This document shows positions 17,624 to 27,600 of a stretch of DNA of 64,000 nt, in pieces. This stretch comes from Asanoa hainanensis. GTDB taxonomy: Bacteria; Actinomycetota; Actinomycetes; Mycobacteriales; Micromonosporaceae. Made by a program: the position numbers and the translations under genes. Positions within the stretch are counted from its first letter, which is position 1, and each line of letters begins with the position of its first letter. The DNA is taken from positions 273,588 through 337,587 of the forward strand of contig NZ_FZPH01000008.1 in NCBI RefSeq assembly GCF_900188485.1. Reading direction: 5' to 3'. The notes under the pieces are model-generated. The model saw nothing but the letters and a program-made list of their open reading frames with translations. It was not told the DNA's origin and made no database searches.

Positions 17624-18111
17624 CGGGGAGAAAGGGCCTCACCCTGACCGTCCTGCTCTGCGTCGTCGGTGCCGGCCTGGCGTTCATCGGCGCCGGCCGC
17701 ACGTGGGAGAGCGGCTACACCCACGGGATCGCGTCGCCGTCGAGCTTCGACCAGACCGGCGGCGACCTCGTGCCGGGCCTGGCCGCGCTCGCGCTCGTCG
17801 GGCTGGCCGGCGCCGGGGCGCTGCTGGCCACCCGGGGCTGGGGACGCCGTGCGGTCGGCGTACTCGTGCTGCTGCTGGGTGTCGGTCTGGTGGCCCTGTC
17901 GGTGGGTCGGGCCTTCGACGCCAGCACCGCGTGGCCGGCCCTCACCGCGGTCGGCGGACTGCTGGTGGTGCTGGCGGGGCTGGCGGCCGTAACAGCCGGC
18001 CACCGCTGGCCGGGCATGGGCGCGCGCTACGAGCGGTCGCCGAAGTCGGTGGGGGGCACCACCGACACCTGGAACGCCCTGGACCGCGGCGAGGACCCGA
18101 CGGTCAGGTGA
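17620..18111 (+). CDS. Trp-operon-associated membrane protein (TIGR02234-like)
   Basis: A 163-aa protein with four hydrophobic segments (about residues 8-25, 47-65, 73-92 and 103-122) and a charged C-terminus. It matches by position and layout the conserved actinobacterial membrane protein found between trpE and trpC (the mycobacterial Rv1610 position). The role is unknown; transport or sensing of tryptophan or an intermediate has been guessed from context only. It overlaps trpE by 4 nt and its 3' end overlaps the antisense small gene by 8 bp. Confidence 0.85.
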   Translation: MTGRKGLTLTVLLCVVGAGLAFIGAGRTWESGYTHGIASPSSFDQTGGDLVPGLAALALVGLAGAGALLATRGWGRRAVGVLVLLLGVGLVALSVGRAFDASTAWPALTAVGGLLVVLAGLAAVTAGHRWPGMGARYERSPKSVGGTTDTWNALDRGEDPTVR

Positions 18112-18361
18112 GCGAGCGGGCCTTGGCCTTCGCCACCCGCGGCATGGTGACGATCATCGCCACGTGACGCCGCACCTCGTCGCGCTGGTCCGCGCGGGCC
18201 CGGTCGGCACAGATGGCCTCCCAGGCGTTGCCGCGCGCCGTGCGGACGCGGTCTCCGGCGACCACCCGCGACGCGCTGTCGATGACCCCGTACGCGGCGG
18301 ACAGGACCGCCCGTGGAAGGTCCGCTATCCCGCCCTGCTGCCGTGCCAGTGTGTTGTCCAT
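18104..18361 (-). CDS. Small conserved-looking protein inside the trp cluster
   Basis: An 85-aa protein ([20 protein letters not shown] onward), amphipathic and rich in Arg/Ala, with no Cys except one in ICADRARAD and no membrane segment. ATG 18361 is preferred over an upstream GTG because the sequence then begins with an ordered helix-like region. It lies on the opposite strand between the Trp membrane protein and trpC, which splits the trp operon into two transcription units. I do not recognise its family. Confidence 0.6.
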   Translation of the reverse strand: MDNTLARQQGGIADLPRAVLSAAYGVIDSASRVVAGDRVRTARGNAWEAICADRARADQRDEVRRHVAMIVTMPRVAKAKARSLT

Positions 18362-18644
18362 AGCCCGCCCCGATGAACAAGTCCCCTGTGGTCGGTGCAC
18401 AAGTGGCCACCGTCGACCAGTTTGCCCGACGACATCCTCCCCGAGGGCTGTTTCGCCAGAGTGTCCGACCCGTGGCGGATGCGGTCCCCGTCACCCCCTT
18501 AGTAACGGCGGGCACACCCAGCGTGGGACGGGCCGGGCATTATGCCCGACCACGCGGGGTGAGACGGCCCATACCCCGGACGCTGTCCGCCGTCCGGCTG
18601 GCCATAGCATCGGGCGCATGACACCCGGAAAGGGGAGTCCGTTG

Positions 18645-19505
18645 GTGAATGCTGATCAACCGCAGGGTGACGACGGCGCCAACCCGGCGGCGCCGGTAAG
18701 TGTCCTCGACGAGATCATCGCGGGCGTACGCGAAGACGTCGAAAGTCGGCAGCAGCAGGTGCCACTGGAAGAGGTCAAACGGCTCGCGGCCGCCGCGCCA
18801 CCGCCCCGCGACGCCCACGCGGCGCTGCGCCGGCCCGGTGTCGCTGTGATCGCGGAGGTCAAGCGCGCCTCGCCGTCCCGCGGCCAGCTCGCCGACATCC
18901 CCGACCCTGCCGACCTGGCCAGTGAGTACGCGGGCGGTGGTGCCCGCTGCATCAGCGTCCTCACCGAGGGCCGCTGGTTCGGCGGCTCGCTGGAGGACCT
19001 GGCCGCCGTGCGGGCCGCGGTCGACATCCCGGTGCTCCGCAAGGACTTCGTGGTCTCCAGCTACCAGGTGCACGAGGCGCGGGCGCACGGTGCCGACATG
19101 GTGCTGCTGATCGTCGCCGCGCTCGAGCAGAACGTGCTGACCGGCCTGCTGGAGCGGATCGAGTCGCTCGGCATGACCGCGCTCGTCGAGGTGCACGACG
19201 AGGAAGAGGCCGACCGGGCCATGGAGGCCGGCGCGCGGGTGATCGGGGTCAACGCCCGCAACCTGCGTACGCTCGAGGTGGACCGATCGGTGTTCGAGCG
19301 GATCGCGCCCGGGCTGCCCAACAACGTGGTCAAGATCGCGGAGTCGGGTGTACGCGGGCCCCACGACCTCATCCGCTACGCCTCCGCCGGTGCCGACGCG
19401 GTGCTGGTCGGCGAGGGACTGGTGACCCAGAAGAGCCCACGGGACGCCGTCGCCGAGCTGGTCAACGCCGGCAACCACCCCGCGACCCCGAGGCCTGTGC
19501 GATGA
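18645..19505 (+). CDS. trpC: Indole-3-glycerol phosphate synthase
   Basis: A 286-aa (beta/alpha)8 enzyme that closes the indole ring of CdRP to give indole-3-glycerol phosphate. The motif [14 protein letters not shown] holds the substrate/catalytic lysine, with further conserved [43 protein letters not shown] and [14 protein letters not shown] 18645 is chosen because AGGGGAG ends 7 nt upstream; ATG 18618 has no ribosome-binding site. Overlaps trpB by 4 nt. With the antisense gene upstream, trpC needs its own promoter in 18362-18644. Confidence 0.95.
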   Translation: MNADQPQGDDGANPAAPVSVLDEIIAGVREDVESRQQQVPLEEVKRLAAAAPPPRDAHAALRRPGVAVIAEVKRASPSRGQLADIPDPADLASEYAGGGARCISVLTEGRWFGGSLEDLAAVRAAVDIPVLRKDFVVSSYQVHEARAHGADMVLLIVAALEQNVLTGLLERIESLGMTALVEVHDEEEADRAMEAGARVIGVNARNLRTLEVDRSVFERIAPGLPNNVVKIAESGVRGPHDLIRYASAGADAVLVGEGLVTQKSPRDAVAELVNAGNHPATPRPVR

Positions 19506-20707
19506 CCGACGTTCTGCTGCCCGACGCCACCGGGCACTTCGGGCCCTTCGGGGGCCGGTTCATCCCGGAGGCGCTGGTCGCCGCGCTCGACGAGCTCGAC
19601 GCCGCCTACCGGGCCGCCAAGGCCGACCCGGCGTTCGTGGCCGAGTTCGAGGCGATGCTGCGTGACTACGCGGGTGCGCCCTCGATGCTCTACGAGGCCC
19701 GCCGGCTGAGCGCCCAGGCCGGCGCCCGGATCCTGCTCAAGCGCGAGGACCTGCTGCACACCGGCGCGCACAAGGTGCGCAACGTGCTCGGCCAGGCGCT
19801 GCTCACCAAGCGGATGGGCAAGCGCCGGGTGATCGCCGAGACCGGCGCCGGCCAGCACGGCGTGGCGGCGGCGACCGCGGCCGCGTATCTGGACCTCGAG
19901 TGCGTGGTCTACATGGGCGAGCTCGACACGGAGCGCCAGGCGCTCAACGTCGCCCGCATGCGGATGCTGGGCGCCACGGTCATCCCGGTGGCCAACGGCT
20001 CGCGGACGCTGAAGGACGCGCTCAACGAGGCCCTGCGCGACTGGGTCGCCTCGGTCGACGAGACCCACTACCTGCTGGGCACGGCGGCCGGCCCGCACCC
20101 GTTCCCGGAGCTGGTCCGCGACTTCGTGGGTGGCATCGGCCGCGAGGCCCGCGCCCAGTCGCTGGAGAAGCTCGGCGGGCTGCCCGACGCGGTGGCCGCG
20201 TGCGTCGGCGGCGGGTCCAACGCGATCGGCATCTTCCACGCGTTCGTCCCCGACGAGGGCGTCCGGCTGTACGGCTTCGAGGCGGGCGGCGACGGCGTCA
20301 AGACCGGCCGGACCGCGGCGTCGATCACGGCCGGCTCGAAGGGCGTGCTGCACGGCGCCCGGACGTACGTGCTGCAGGACGCCGACGGCCAGACGCTGGA
20401 GTCGCACTCGATCTCGGCCGGGCTGGACTACCCGGCCGTCGGGCCCGAGCACGCCTGGCTCCACGACACCGGCCGGGCGGTCTACGAGCCGGTCGACGAC
20501 TCGGAGGCGATGGCCGCCTTCCAGCTGCTCTGCCGCACCGAGGGGATCATCCCGGCGATCGAGAGCGCCCACGCGCTGGCCGGTGCCCTGCGGATCATCC
20601 CCGCGCTGCGCGAAGAACTCGGCCGGGAGCCGGTCATCGTGGTCAACCTGTCCGGCCGGGGCGACAAGGACGCGCACACCGCCGGCGAATACTTCGGGAT
20701 CCTCTGA
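19502..20707 (+). CDS. trpB: Tryptophan synthase beta subunit
   Basis: A 401-aa PLP enzyme joining indole and serine. The PLP lysine is in [15 protein letters not shown], near residue 90. The phosphate-binding glycine loop is [12 protein letters not shown], and [10 protein letters not shown] is also present. Overlaps trpC (ATGA) and trpA (TGATG), giving a coupled trpC-trpB-trpA unit. Length and order are standard. Confidence 0.97.
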   Translation: MTDVLLPDATGHFGPFGGRFIPEALVAALDELDAAYRAAKADPAFVAEFEAMLRDYAGAPSMLYEARRLSAQAGARILLKREDLLHTGAHKVRNVLGQALLTKRMGKRRVIAETGAGQHGVAAATAAAYLDLECVVYMGELDTERQALNVARMRMLGATVIPVANGSRTLKDALNEALRDWVASVDETHYLLGTAAGPHPFPELVRDFVGGIGREARAQSLEKLGGLPDAVAACVGGGSNAIGIFHAFVPDEGVRLYGFEAGGDGVKTGRTAASITAGSKGVLHGARTYVLQDADGQTLESHSISAGLDYPAVGPEHAWLHDTGRAVYEPVDDSEAMAAFQLLCRTEGIIPAIESAHALAGALRIIPALREELGREPVIVVNLSGRGDKDAHTAGEYFGIL

Positions 20708-21510
20708 TGAGCATCAGCGTCGCGTTTGAGAAGGCCAGGGCCGAGGGCCGGGCGGTGCTGGTCGGCTGCATGCCGGCCGGGTTCCCGACCGTCGACGGCA
20801 GCATCGCGGCGATGAAGGCGATGGTCGAGGCCGGCGTCGACGTCATCGAGCTGGAGATCCCGTACAGCGACCCGGTGATGGACGGTCCGGTGATCCAGAA
20901 GGCCAGCGACATCGCGCTGGCCAACGGGGTCCGGGTGGCAGACACGATGCGGATCGTCGAGGCCGTCGCGGCCACGGGTGCCCCGGTGGTCACGATGACC
21001 TACTGGAACCCCATCGAGCAGTACGGCGTCGACCGGTTCGCCCGTGACTACGCGGCGGCGGGTGGCACCGGGCTGATCACGCCCGACCTGATCCCGGACG
21101 AGGCGCACGACTGGCTGGCCGCGTCCGACGCCCACGCGCTCGACCGCACGTTCCTGGTCTCGCCCTCGTCGACCGACGCCCGGCTGGCGATGACCGTGGC
21201 GCACTGCCGCGGCTTCGTCTACGCCACCGCGCTGATGGGCGTCACCGGCGCCCGCGAGCAGACCTCGACGGCGGCGCCGACCCTGGTCGCGCGCGTGCGC
21301 GCGGTCAACCCGGACCTGCCGGTCGGGGTGGGTCTGGGCGTACGCGACGGCGCACAGGCCGCCGAGGTCGGCTCGTTCGCCGACGGCGTGATCGTCGGCA
21401 GCGCGTTGATCCGGTGCGTGCTGGACGCGCCCGACGAGGCGTCGGGGCTGACCGCACTGCGGTCACTGTCAGCGGAACTGGCTGCCGGCGTGCGGGCGGT
21501 GCGTCGCTAG
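20707..21510 (+). CDS. trpA: Tryptophan synthase alpha subunit
   Basis: A 267-aa TIM-barrel subunit cleaving indole-3-glycerol phosphate to indole. The catalytic Glu is in VIELEIPYSDPVMDGPVIQ and the catalytic Asp in LITPDLIPDEA. The phosphate site appears as GVGLGVRDGAQA. The start overlaps the trpB stop by one base. Its 3' end overlaps the Nudix gene tail to tail by 4 bp. trpD, trpG and trpF are absent from the window; in many actinobacteria PriA replaces TrpF. Confidence 0.96.
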   Translation: MSISVAFEKARAEGRAVLVGCMPAGFPTVDGSIAAMKAMVEAGVDVIELEIPYSDPVMDGPVIQKASDIALANGVRVADTMRIVEAVAATGAPVVTMTYWNPIEQYGVDRFARDYAAAGGTGLITPDLIPDEAHDWLAASDAHALDRTFLVSPSSTDARLAMTVAHCRGFVYATALMGVTGAREQTSTAAPTLVARVRAVNPDLPVGVGLGVRDGAQAAEVGSFADGVIVGSALIRCVLDAPDEASGLTALRSLSAELAAGVRAVRR

Positions 21511-22004
21511 CCCGCGAGACCGACGACGACGTCCTGGCCGCGTACGTCGACCGTGTCCGCGGCGTCCGGATAGTCCGGTTCCGCGTCGCGGTCGACCCGG
21601 CTGAGCACGCCGGAGCGGCCGGCCAGCGCGTCGGCGATCGCCATGCGCGTGGTCGGCGTCATCGGCCCGGGCAGGTCGCCGGGGTCGTGATAGCTGAGGC
21701 GGCAGATCCGGCCGGGCGCGTTGTTCAGGGCCTCGCCGCGGGCGTGGCAGCGGAACACGTGCACCACGAGGTCGGGCAGACCCTGGCCGCACAGCTCGTA
21801 GAGACCGACCAGATCGACGATCTCCACATCCATGCCGGTCTCTTCGCGAATGTCGCGTACCGCGGCATGGATGGGGCTCTCGTTCTCACGGACCTTCCCG
21901 CCCGGCAGCCCCCACCGGCGGTGTCCCTGGCTCTGCTGGCAGAGCAGCACGCGGCCGGCGTCGTCCGTGACGATCGCTCCGACCGCGGATGTGAGGGAGT
22001 TCAT
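21507..22004 (-). CDS. Nudix hydrolase
   Basis: A 165-aa Nudix protein. The Nudix box starts GGKVRENE, followed by seven residues and then RDIREETGM; the usual RE dipeptide is RD, while the metal-binding REExG glutamates are intact. It probably hydrolyses a nucleoside diphosphate derivative; substrate unknown. Convergent with trpA and divergent from lgt (138 bp). Confidence 0.85.
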   Translation of the reverse strand: MNSLTSAVGAIVTDDAGRVLLCQQSQGHRRWGLPGGKVRENESPIHAAVRDIREETGMDVEIVDLVGLYELCGQGLPDLVVHVFRCHARGEALNNAPGRICRLSYHDPGDLPGPMTPTTRMAIADALAGRSGVLSRVDRDAEPDYPDAADTVDVRGQDVVVGLAG

Positions 22005-22142
22005 ACCCCATCAAGGTACGCCGCCGGCGGGTTAACGTCAGCCATCGTGCGGTCGTCGGGTGGGATGCGTGCGGTGTCCGGATAGATCTGCACCTAACCC
22101 GGGGTGCCGTGAGCACCATCCGCGACGGTACCGTGTTGTCCC

Positions 22143-23279
22143 GTGACCCTCGCCGCGATTCCGAGCCCCACTGACGCCGTGTGGCAGCTCGGCCCGTTCC
22201 CGCTCCGGGCCTACGCCCTGTGCATCATCCTGGGCATCTTCCTCGCCGCCGCCGTGACCGAGTACCGGCTCCGGGCGCGCGGGGCGCACAAGTGGGCGAT
22301 CATCGACGTCGCGGTCTGGGCGGTGCCGTCCGGCATCATCGGCGCCCGGATCTACCACGTGATCACCTCGCCGGGCGCCTACTTCGGTGAGGGAGGCGAC
22401 TGGCTCGAGATCTTCAAGGTCTGGCACGGCGGCCTCGGCATCTGGGGCGCGGTGGCCGGTGGCGCCGTGGGCGCGCTGCTCGCCGCCCGGCAGCTCGGCA
22501 TGCCGCTGACCGTCGTCGCCGACGCGCTGGCACCCGGCCTGCCGCTGGCGCAGGCCGTCGGCCGGCTCGGCAACTGGTTCAACAACGAGCTCTACGGCCG
22601 GCAGACCACGCTGCCGTGGGGTCTCGAGGTGCACGAGATGGACTCGGCGGGCCGGCCGACGCTGGTCGACGGCGAGCCGGTGCTGCGGCCCGGCCTCTAC
22701 CAGCCGACCTTCCTCTACGAGCTGATCTGGAACGTGCTGGTCGCCGGCATCGTGGTGTGGCTCGACCGCAAGTTCAAGTTCGGCAAGGGCCGCGCCTTCG
22801 CGGTGTACGTGATGGGCTACACCCTCGGCCGCTTCTTCGTCGAGATGCTCCGCGACGACACGGCCACGCACATTGCCGGCGTGCGGATCAACGTGTTCGT
22901 CGCCGCGCTGGTGTTCGTCGGCGCCCTCGTCTACTTCCTGCGGGTCAGCGGTCCCCGCGAATACCTGGTCCCGGTCGGCCTCGACGCGCCGGTCCCGGCG
23001 CCGCGCGAAGGCGACATCTCCACCGTCGACGTCTCCGCGAAGAAGCCGGCCGCGGCCGCCATCCCCAGCTCCTACCGGGTCGTCACCGAAGAGCAGTTCA
23101 GGGCGTACCAGGAGACCGGCGCCGTCCCCGACACGGACGAATCCGTCACCACCCCGGAGGCGGTCGACGCGGAGACGGACGACGAGTCCGACGTCGCCGC
23201 CCCCGACGGCACGGATGATGATGGACACGACAGCGACACCACGGCGGCCGGTGCGGCCGGCCGCGCCGACGACCGCTGA
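22143..23279 (+). CDS. lgt: Prolipoprotein diacylglyceryl transferase with acidic tail
   Basis: A 378-aa Lgt, the membrane enzyme that transfers diacylglycerol from phosphatidylglycerol to the lipobox Cys of prolipoproteins. Seven hydrophobic segments lie in residues 1-270. The signature is GRLGNWFNNELYG, with HGGLGIWG and GRFFVEMLRDD also present. Residues from about 280 to the end are a hydrophilic, strongly acidic extension (ETDDESDVAAPDGTDDDGHD) not needed for catalysis and not in short Lgt proteins. It starts at GTG 22143. The position after trpA is the usual actinobacterial one. Confidence 0.95.
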   Translation: MTLAAIPSPTDAVWQLGPFPLRAYALCIILGIFLAAAVTEYRLRARGAHKWAIIDVAVWAVPSGIIGARIYHVITSPGAYFGEGGDWLEIFKVWHGGLGIWGAVAGGAVGALLAARQLGMPLTVVADALAPGLPLAQAVGRLGNWFNNELYGRQTTLPWGLEVHEMDSAGRPTLVDGEPVLRPGLYQPTFLYELIWNVLVAGIVVWLDRKFKFGKGRAFAVYVMGYTLGRFFVEMLRDDTATHIAGVRINVFVAALVFVGALVYFLRVSGPREYLVPVGLDAPVPAPREGDISTVDVSAKKPAAAAIPSSYRVVTEEQFRAYQETGAVPDTDESVTTPEAVDAETDDESDVAAPDGTDDDGHDSDTTAAGAAGRADDR

Positions 23280-23310
23280 TCCGACCGAACACCCCGGAGA
23301 GGCGGAGCCG

Positions 23311-24507
23311 ATGCGTACGGCCGTTGTGGTGGGCGCCGGCATCGGCGGCCTGGCGGCGGCCGGCGCGCTGGCCCGCGCCGGCTGGCAGGTCACCCTGCTG
23401 GAGCGGGCCGATCGGGTCCGGCCCGGCCGCACGGCCCTGGTGCTGTGGCCCAACGGCATCCGCGCGCTGCGTGCCCTCGGCCTCGGTGACGGCCTCGACG
23501 CGATCGGCACCCCGCTCGGCGAGACCGGCGTCCGCCGGCCCGACGGGCACTGGCTGGTGCAGCCCCGCCCGGTGGCGGCGCACCGCGGTCCGGTCGTCGT
23601 GCACCGCGAAGACCTGCACGACGCCCTGATCGCCGGGCTCGGCGACCAGGTCGACATCCGCACCGGCATCCGGGTCGACGACGTGCGCACCGACGGCACC
23701 GAGCGCCCGGCCGTGACGGCCGGCCGGCAGTCCTTCGCCGCCGACCTGGTGGTCGCGGCCGACGGCACCGACAGCGCCGTCCGCGCCCGGCTGGCGCCGG
23801 AGTCGGCCGTGGTCAGCTCCGGCTGCACCGCCTGGCGTGCGGTCATCCCGTGGTACCGCGCACCGCAGGACCTGGCGGCCCGGGTCGGCGGCGAGACGCT
23901 CGGCGCCGGCTACCGCTTCGTCGCCGCCTCGCTCGGCGAACGCGGCTCGTCCGGCGGGTCCACCCGGGGCGGCGTCTACTGGGTCGCGACCGCGGCCGGC
24001 GCGCCCCGGCCGGAGCCCCCGGCCACCCAGCTCGCCCTGCTCCGCCGGTGGTACGCGGGCTGGCCCGCGCCGATCGCCGACCTGCTCGACGCCACCGAGC
24101 CCGACGACCTGGTCCAGCAGGAGGTCCGCGAGCTGCGGCCGCTGCCGAAGGCGTACGCGTTCGCGTCCGGGCCGGGCGGCGTCGTGCTGCTCGGCGACGC
24201 CGCGCACGCCATGCCCCACCATCTCGGCCAGGGCGCCTGCCTCGCGTTCGAGGACGCGGCCACGCTCGCCGCCGCCGTCCGCGACGCGTCGACCGGGCTG
24301 CCGCTGCGCCGCGCCATCGAGGGCTACGACCGGGAGCGCCGGCCGCGCGCGGCGACGATGGTCCGGCAGACCCGGCGGATGTCCGCCGTCCTCCAGACCC
24401 GCGGCCGGCTCGCGCTGCGCGCCCGCGACGCGGCGCTCGGCCAGATCACGCCGCGGTTGCTCGGCAGCGCCGCGAGCACCGCCGCACAGTGGCGACCCCC
24501 CGCGTGA
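23311..24507 (+). CDS. FAD-dependent aromatic-type monooxygenase
   Basis: A 398-aa group A flavoprotein monooxygenase. The N-terminal Rossmann motif is VVVGAGIGGLAAAGALARAG. The second FAD motif LVVAADGTDSAVR is near residue 148, and the third, VLLGDAAHAMPHHLGQGACLA, near residue 290. The family hydroxylates aromatic substrates with NAD(P)H and O2; no substrate is indicated. ATG 23311 has GGCGGAG upstream and matches the family N-terminus, so the earlier in-frame extension is rejected. It follows lgt by 31 bp and may be cotranscribed. Confidence 0.87.
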   Translation: MRTAVVVGAGIGGLAAAGALARAGWQVTLLERADRVRPGRTALVLWPNGIRALRALGLGDGLDAIGTPLGETGVRRPDGHWLVQPRPVAAHRGPVVVHREDLHDALIAGLGDQVDIRTGIRVDDVRTDGTERPAVTAGRQSFAADLVVAADGTDSAVRARLAPESAVVSSGCTAWRAVIPWYRAPQDLAARVGGETLGAGYRFVAASLGERGSSGGSTRGGVYWVATAAGAPRPEPPATQLALLRRWYAGWPAPIADLLDATEPDDLVQQEVRELRPLPKAYAFASGPGGVVLLGDAAHAMPHHLGQGACLAFEDAATLAAAVRDASTGLPLRRAIEGYDRERRPRAATMVRQTRRMSAVLQTRGRLALRARDAALGQITPRLLGSAASTAAQWRPPA

Positions 24508-24611
24508 CCGAGTGGTAACGAGCCGAGCAACCCGATCGAGGGGGCCGAACGTGCCATGACCATCGGGCGGACGGACGGGCAGACTACCGGGTGCCGAACA
24601 GGGGGTCTTGG

Positions 24612-27600
24612 GTGGGCGACGACGGGTCGACGGCCAGCGACGGGCAACGCCCGGTACGCGCCGAGGCCTGCCTGCTCGGGCCGGTGCGACTGCTCGCCGA
24701 CGGCGCCCCGGTGCCGCTGCCGCCCGCGGCCCGCGACCTGCTCGGCGTGCTCGCCCTCCGTCCAGGTGAGACGGTCCCGACCGACCAGCTCGGCACGGCA
24801 CTGTGGACGGTGCCGCGGCAGCGCGGCGGTGGCGCGGGCGACCGGCTCGCCGAGGCCGCCGAGGCCCTCGACGCGGCGCTGACCGCCGCGGGCTGCCCGG
24901 AGACCCTCGGCCGGACGCCGGACGGCCTGGTGCTGCGGCTCCCGGGCCGGGCCGTCGACGCGAGCCGCTTCGGCCACCTGTTGCGCCGGGCCCGCGAGCT
25001 GATGACCGACGGCGACCTGGCCGGCGCGTCCGCCCGGTTCGCCACCGGGTTGCGGCTCTGGCAGGTCGACTTCGCCGGCGACCCGTTGGCCGGCAGCACG
25101 CTCAACCCGCTGGGCTGGGCGCAGGCGGAGCGCACCCGACTTGTGCAGATGCGCGCCGCCGCGACCGAGGACCGCTGGGAGTGCCTGCTGCGCCGGGTCG
25201 CCGCCGCGCTGACCGCGGCCGGCGCACCGGCCGCCGACCAGGACGCGGTCGGCGCGGGCACGGCCGCGCTGGCCGCCGCGGGCGAGGCGGTCGCCGAGCT
25301 GGAACGCGCCGTGGGGCGCCACCCGCTCCGCGAGCGCCTCTGGGAGCTGCTGCTCACCGCCACCGCGTTCGCCGGCGGCCGGGGTGCGGCCGCGCGGGTC
25401 TACGACCGGGCGGTGCTGGCCATCGCCGACAACCTCGGCGTCGAGCCCGGCCGCCGGCTCGGCGAGATCGCCGCCCTGGTCCGCTCCGGCGGCCTGGCCA
25501 CCTGGTGGGAGCAGCCCGAACCGTGCCCGCATCCGCAGCCGGCGACGACGCCGGCGCGCACCGGGTTGCCCGTGCCCCTGACCCCGCTGATCGGCCGCGA
25601 CCGGCTGGCCGCCCGCGTCGCCGCGCAGGTCGCCGACCACCGGCTCGTGACGCTGACCGGGCCGGGCGGCAGCGGCAAGACCCGGCTCGCCGTCGCGGTG
25701 GCCGCCGGCCGCACCCCGGTCTGGTTCGTCGACCTGAGCGTCGTCGACGACCCCGCGCGGGTGGCCACGGCGGTCGCCGGCGCGCTCGGCGTCCGCGACG
25801 AGCCCGGGCGGGCGATCGCCGACACCCTGGCCGACGCCCTCGGTGCCGGCGACGGGCTCCTGCTGCTCGACAACTGCGAGCACGTGCTCGGCGGCGCCGC
25901 CGAGCTGGTCACCGTCCTGCTCGACCGCTGCCCGGCGGTGCGGCTCCTGACGACGAGCCGGGTCGCGCTGCGGCTGCCCGCCGAGGTGACCGTCCCGGTG
26001 CCGCCACTGCCCGGTCCCGCGCCCGGTGGCGAGCACACGATCGCCGGGCTGGCCGCCCATCCGGCCAGCCACCTGTTCCTGGAGCGCGCGCGGGCCCGGT
26101 CCGGCCGTCCCGTGGCGGAGTCCGACGCCGGCGCGGTGGCCGAGCTCTGCGCCGAGCTCGACGGGCTGCCATTGGCCATCGAGCTCGCGGCGGCGCGTAC
26201 CCCCGTGCTGTCGGTGCCGGAGATCGTGGCCCGGCTGCGGGCCGACCACAGCGTGCTGCGCAGCCCCGACCCGACGGCGCCGGCCCGGCACCGCACGGTC
26301 GCGGCCGCCGTCGAGTCCAGTGTGGACCAGCTCGACCCGGGCGCGCGGCGGCTGTTCGACCGGCTCGCGGTGTTCGCCGGCGGTTTCGACACCGAGGCGG
26401 CCACCGCCGTCGCCGGCCCGACGGCCCCGGACCTGCTGGCCGCGCTGGTCGAGGCCTCGCTGGTCGAGCGGCAGCGGCCGGGTGGGGACGCCCGCTACCG
26501 GATGCTGGTGCCCATCCACCGGCACGCGCTGGCCCGGTTGCGCGGCGCGGGTGGCGAGAGCGACGCCCGCCGGGCCCACGCCCAGCACTTCCTGGCGCTG
26601 GCCGAGCGGGCCGACGGCGGGCTACGCGGCTCGGCGCAGGGTTGGTGGCTTGGTCGGCTCCGCCGCGAGGCCGCCAACCTGCGTGCCGCGATGAGCTGGC
26701 TGGCCGGGCCGGGTGCGGCCGCCGACCCGCACGGCGACCTGCGCCTCGCCGGAGCGCTGGCCAACTACTGCCGGCTGGAGGGCTACTACCGGGACGGCCG
26801 CAGGTGGCTGGTCGACGCGCTCGCCCGGCACCCGGACGCGCCCGCTGTGCTGCGCGCCCGTGCCCTGGCCGGTGCCGCGATGCTGGCCATGCTGCTCTGC
26901 GACTACCCGGCCGCGGCCGGCGACGCGGCGGCGGCCCGCAGCGCCTGCCGGGCGTCCGGCGATCCGCTCGGCGAGGCCAGGGTCGAGCTGACGCTGGGCT
27001 CAGTGGCACGGGAGCGAGCGGAATACAAGGCATCCGCGGCGCACCTCGACGCCGCCGCCCGGCTGTACGACGTGCACGGCGACGCCTGGGGCATCGCCCA
27101 GTCGGCCCTGTTGCGGGGCTTCACCGCCTGGCTGGCCACCGACCTGGACCGGGCCGAGGCGAAGCTGCGCCTGGCCCTCGACGGCTTCGAGCGCCTCGGC
27201 GATCCCGAGGCCGCGGCCACCGCGCTGATGAACCTCGGCGCGGTGGCCCTGTACCGAGGCGACGGCGACCGGGCGGCCTCGCTGCTCGACACCGCGCTCG
27301 ACCGGTTCACGGCGTTGGGCTTTCCCGAGGGCCTCGGCTGGGCGCACAACCTGCGCGGCCTGGTCGAGCTGCGCGCGGGCCGGACCAGCCGGGCCGTGTC
27401 CCACCTGGTCCGCAGCCTGGCGACGCACCGCCAGGTGGGCGACCGCTGGCGCACGGCCAGCGTGCTGGAGGCGTTGGCCGAGGCGGCCCGCGTCGTCGGC
27501 GCGGCCGAACGTGGTGCCGCCCTGCTCGGCGCGGCGGCGACGATCCGCACCGAGCTCGGCACCCCGGTGCCGGCCTGCGAGCTGTACGACCTGGCCGCCA

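Noticed and set aside
18362..18644. Possible trp attenuator or leader peptide before trpC
   Set aside because: No short ORF with tandem Trp codons and no terminator/antiterminator pair was seen; only a weak GGGC/GCCC hairpin near 18530.
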